Source: an uncultured Flavobacterium sp.
GTDB lineage: Bacteria; Bacteroidota; Bacteroidia; Flavobacteriales; Flavobacteriaceae
Reading direction: 5' to 3'
NCBI RefSeq assembly: GCF_963422545.1
Contig: NZ_OY730233.1
Coordinates: 1-26,172, forward strand
DNA length: 26,172 nucleotides
Positions 23,860 to 26,172 of this stretch are shown piece by piece (position 1 is the first letter of the stretch; the number at the start of each line of letters is the position of its first letter). The notes beneath the pieces are model-generated. The model saw only the letters and a program-made list of their open reading frames with translations, searched no databases and was not told where the DNA came from. The position numbers and the translations under genes were made by a program.

Positions 23860-25338
23860 TTAGATAGAGAAGCTTGTGCCTTCTTTTCCGTCTTTCAACT
23901 GAATACCTAAAGCAATCAGCTGATCACGAATTTGATCAGAAAGGGCAAAGTTTTTATCTGCTCTGGCTTGATTTCTCATTCCGATAAGCATGTTAACAAC
24001 ACCTTCTAATTTGTCGTTATTACCATCGGCTGCTTTATCATCGCTTAAGCCTAAAACATCAAAGACAAAAGCATTGATTGCTTTTGTGAATGTTGATAGA
24101 TCTTCTGCAGTAAGCGTTTCTTTTTCTTCTTTTAATAAATTGATGTAACGAACAGCCTCGAATAATTGTGCGATTAAAATAGGAGTATTAAAATCATCAT
24201 TCATGGCGTCGTAGCACAATTGTTTCCAGGAATTGATATCTATAGAGCTTTTTGCACTTGCGGTAATAGTTGGTAAAGCATCAACAGCTTCCATTAATCT
24301 TTTATATCCCTTTTCTGCAGCAACAATTGCATCATCAGAAAAATCTAAAATACTTCTGTAATGGGCTTGTAACATGAAAAAACGGGTTACAGATGCTGAG
24401 AAAGCTTTGCTTAAAATATTGTTGTCTCCGCTTAAAATTTCTCCGGGTAAAATATTATTACCGGTTGATTTTGCCATTTTTTTACCGTTCAAAGTAAGCA
24501 TGTTGGCGTGCATCCAATAATTTACCGGAGATTGACCTGTGTAAGCTTCGTTTTGTGCGATCTCACATTCGTGGTGTGGGAATTTTAAATCCATTCCGCC
24601 TCCGTGAATATCAAAATGATTTCCAAGATATTTGGTACTCATAGCAGTACATTCAAGATGCCAACCCGGAAAACCATCACTCCATGGTGAAGGCCATCTC
24701 ATGATATGTTCTGGTTCTGCTTTTTTCCAAAGCGCAAAATCCTGTGGATTTCTTTTGTCTGATTGACCATCAAGATCACGGGTATTAGCCAGCATATCTT
24801 CGATATTTCGGCCGCTTAAAATTCCGTAATTGTTGGTTTCGTTATATTTTACCACATCAAAATAAACAGATCCGTTGGCAACATAACCAATTCCGGTATC
24901 GATAATTTTTTTGATGATTTCAATTTGTTCAATAATATGTCCTGTAGCGGTTGGCTCAATACTTGGAGGTAAAAAATTAAATGACTTCAAAATGTCATGA
25001 AAATCTACCGTATAGCGTTGCACAACTTCCATAGGTTCCAGTTGTTCTAAACGTGCTTTTTTGGCAATTTTATCTTCACCTTCATCTACATCATCTACAA
25101 TATGCCCAACATCTGTAATGTTTCGAACATAACGAACCTTATAATCAAGATGCAAAAAGTATCTGAATATCACATCAAAAGACATAAATGTTCTCACATT
25201 TCCTAAGTGTACATTGCTATAAACCGTAGGTCCACAAACATACATTCCAACATTTCCTTCATGGATTGGATTGAAATTTTCTTTTTCACCCGAAAGTGAA
25301 TTGTATATTTTTAGAGGCTGTGTTGTATATAATGGCAT
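23860..25338 (-). CDS. cysS: Cysteinyl-tRNA synthetase
   Basis: A 492-aa class I aminoacyl-tRNA synthetase that charges tRNA-Cys. The HIGH-type motif HLGN (44-47) follows MYVCGPTVYSN, whose Cys35 is a zinc ligand. The other ligands are Cys230 (WHLECTAMS) and His255/Glu259 in FPHHECEIAQ. The KMSKS loop is KMAKS (287-291). The C-terminal helical anticodon region (about 340-490) is complete. Length fits the bacterial family (about 460-490 aa). The start ATG lies just after an AT-rich repeat cluster. I saw no TAnnTTTG promoter directly upstream, so transcription may come from folE or further upstream. Confidence 0.95.
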   Translation of the reverse strand: MPLYTTQPLKIYNSLSGEKENFNPIHEGNVGMYVCGPTVYSNVHLGNVRTFMSFDVIFRYFLHLDYKVRYVRNITDVGHIVDDVDEGEDKIAKKARLEQLEPMEVVQRYTVDFHDILKSFNFLPPSIEPTATGHIIEQIEIIKKIIDTGIGYVANGSVYFDVVKYNETNNYGILSGRNIEDMLANTRDLDGQSDKRNPQDFALWKKAEPEHIMRWPSPWSDGFPGWHLECTAMSTKYLGNHFDIHGGGMDLKFPHHECEIAQNEAYTGQSPVNYWMHANMLTLNGKKMAKSTGNNILPGEILSGDNNILSKAFSASVTRFFMLQAHYRSILDFSDDAIVAAEKGYKRLMEAVDALPTITASAKSSIDINSWKQLCYDAMNDDFNTPILIAQLFEAVRYINLLKEEKETLTAEDLSTFTKAINAFVFDVLGLSDDKAADGNNDKLEGVVNMLIGMRNQARADKNFALSDQIRDQLIALGIQLKDGKEGTSFSI

Positions 25339-25351
25339 ATTTTTTTTTGCT

Positions 25352-25406
25352 GTTTAATCGTTTTATTGTTTAACCGTTTATTTGTTATTGTTAAACCGCG
25401 TAATCG
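25352..25406. repeat. GTTTAATCG-type repeat cluster upstream of cysS
   Basis: Related nonamers follow one another: GTTTAATCG (25352-25360), GTTTAACCG (25369-25377), GTTAAACCG (25390-25398) and GTAATCG (25400-25406). The first is the inverted counterpart of CGATTAAAC at 25869-25877, on the far side of the four-helix-bundle gene. Confidence 0.55.
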
Positions 25407-25423
25407 TTTTTAAATAACTATTT

Positions 25424-25789
25424 TTATTCTTTTGAAAGATAGTATTTTTTTAAAGTATTTATCTGATTGAAAATTTTTTCAATTTTTTCACGAGATTCGA
25501 TATATTCAGTTTCAGATAGGTAATTTTAATCTTTTGAAATAATTAGATGATTTAAAGTTTCCATTGCTGATGAATAAGATATTGTCAAAAAATGAGCTTT
25601 GTCTTTATTCGTATTTCTCGAAGTTCCTTCTGCAATGTTTGTCACAATCGAGGAGGAGCTTCTTTTTATTTGAGAAGTTATTCCGAATAATTCATTTGAT
25701 GGAAATTTACTAGTTAATTTATAAATATCCAAAATAAACATTCTTGAGTTTTGCCAAACTTCTAACTTTTCAAATGAAAAAGTATACAT
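25424..25789 (-). pseudogene. Four-helix-bundle (23S rRNA IVS / S23-type) protein gene with in-frame stop
   Basis: From the ATG at 25789 the first 87 residues match the four-helix-bundle family often encoded in 23S rRNA intervening sequences: YTFSFEKLEVWQNSR, KFPSNELFGITSQIKRSSSS and NIAEGTSRNTNKDK. A TAA at 25526-25528 follows LIISKD. The same frame then continues for 33 more codons, starting NYLSETEY and ending YYLSKE before TAA at 25424-25426, and looks like the missing last helix. In total, 87 + 1 + 33 codons fits the family's usual length of about 120 aa. One base change (TTA to TAA) would explain the break. It is likely a recent pseudogene, a truncated product, or a sequencing error. 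It sits between folE and cysS, bounded by inverted repeats. Confidence 0.72.
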
Positions 25790-25805
25790 GTATTTTGGTT
25801 TAATT

Positions 25806-25861
25806 GTTAATTTGTTTAATCGTAAATTGAGATTTGCAATGAAGCGATTAAACAAATTAAC
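25806..25861. repeat. 17-bp perfect inverted repeat between folE and the four-helix-bundle gene
   Basis: GTTAATTTGTTTAATCG (25806-25822) and its exact complement (25845-25861) flank a 22-base loop. A further CGATTAAAC follows at 25869-25877 and touches the folE stop codon. The unit is of the same type as the hairpin at 17014-17058. Confidence 0.7.
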
Positions 25862-25876
25862 GATTTACCGATTAAA

Positions 25877-26172
25877 CTAGAATTGAGTGTCCAATTTAAT
25901 GTAATCCAGAAACTCCCTTTTTGTTTGAGCATCTTTGAATTTTCCACCAAATTCAGAAGTTACGGTGCTGCTTTCGATGTCTTTAATTCCTCTTGAGTTC
26001 ACACAAAGGTGTTTTGCATCAATAACGCAGGCAACATCTTCAGTACCTAAAGCTTTTTGTAATTCCTGAACAATCTGCATTGTCAAACGCTCTTGAACCT
26101 GAGGTCTTTTAGCATAATATTCTACAATTCGGTTCATTTTAGATAAGCCAATAACTCTTCCGCTTGAAATAT
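25877..26172 (-). CDS. folE: GTP cyclohydrolase I, C-terminal part (start outside window)
   Basis: The frame is open from the window edge to TAG at 25879-25877, giving 97 residues plus two bases of a further codon. FolE converts GTP to 7,8-dihydroneopterin triphosphate, the first step of folate and pterin synthesis. The visible part begins ISSGRVIGLSKMNRIVEYYAKRP and contains QERLTMQIVQELQKALGTEDVACVI, then KHLCVNSRGIKD, whose Cys corresponds to the third zinc ligand (C181 of E. coli). It ends SSTVTSEFGGKFKD and KREFLDYI. All of this is typical of the unicellular FolE type. The ATG at 26137 is internal, not the start. It probably heads or joins the run towards cysS, yidD and lgt. Confidence 0.93.
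   Translation of the reverse strand, partial: ISSGRVIGLSKMNRIVEYYAKRPQVQERLTMQIVQELQKALGTEDVACVIDAKHLCVNSRGIKDIESSTVTSEFGGKFKDAQTKREFLDYIKLDTQF

Overview
The window looks like core chromosome of a Flavobacterium-type Bacteroidota. The evidence is AT-rich DNA, promoter -7 boxes of the form TAnnTTTG, A-rich leaders rather than Shine-Dalgarno sites before start codons, a fused SecDF, an outer-membrane barrel next to a large TPR protein, and many small palindromic repeats between genes. There is no rRNA, tRNA, CRISPR array, transposase, phage gene or recognisable defence system.

Layout. 1-834 (minus): start of a family 2 glycosyltransferase, overlapping by one base the end of an FtsE-like ABC ATPase. 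1191-7647 (plus): a 1004-aa secreted TPR protein, a PhzF-family protein, a plugless TonB-receptor-like beta-barrel and a small protein with a GreA-like C-terminal domain. Every gap in this stretch holds a different imperfect or perfect palindromic repeat. 8197-11800 (plus): two tandem asparagine synthetase genes. The first is a textbook AsnB. The second keeps the synthetase half but has lost the glutaminase nucleophile and two glutamine-binding residues, and it has its own promoter and a structured leader. 12004-14739: a secreted two-domain M16 zinc peptidase. 15058-18039: gyrB and malate dehydrogenase, separated by a perfect 19-bp hairpin. 18268-21243: secDF with a canonical promoter and terminator. 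21603-22397: an unrecognised acidic protein, facing lgt across a perfect 18-bp bidirectional terminator. 22598-26172 (minus, transcribed folE towards lgt): folE (partial), a four-helix-bundle gene broken by an in-frame TAA, cysS, yidD and lgt.

How the genes work together. Several housekeeping genes serve the envelope: SecDF and YidD in membrane protein export and insertion, Lgt in lipoprotein maturation, FtsE in division, and the TPR/barrel pair probably at the outer membrane. I found no large undescribed system. The best leads are the glutaminase-dead AsnB paralog with its structured leader, and the small cassette between folE and cysS, which holds the nonsense-mutated four-helix-bundle gene and ends in short inverted repeats. 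The dense collection of palindromes is the next most notable feature.
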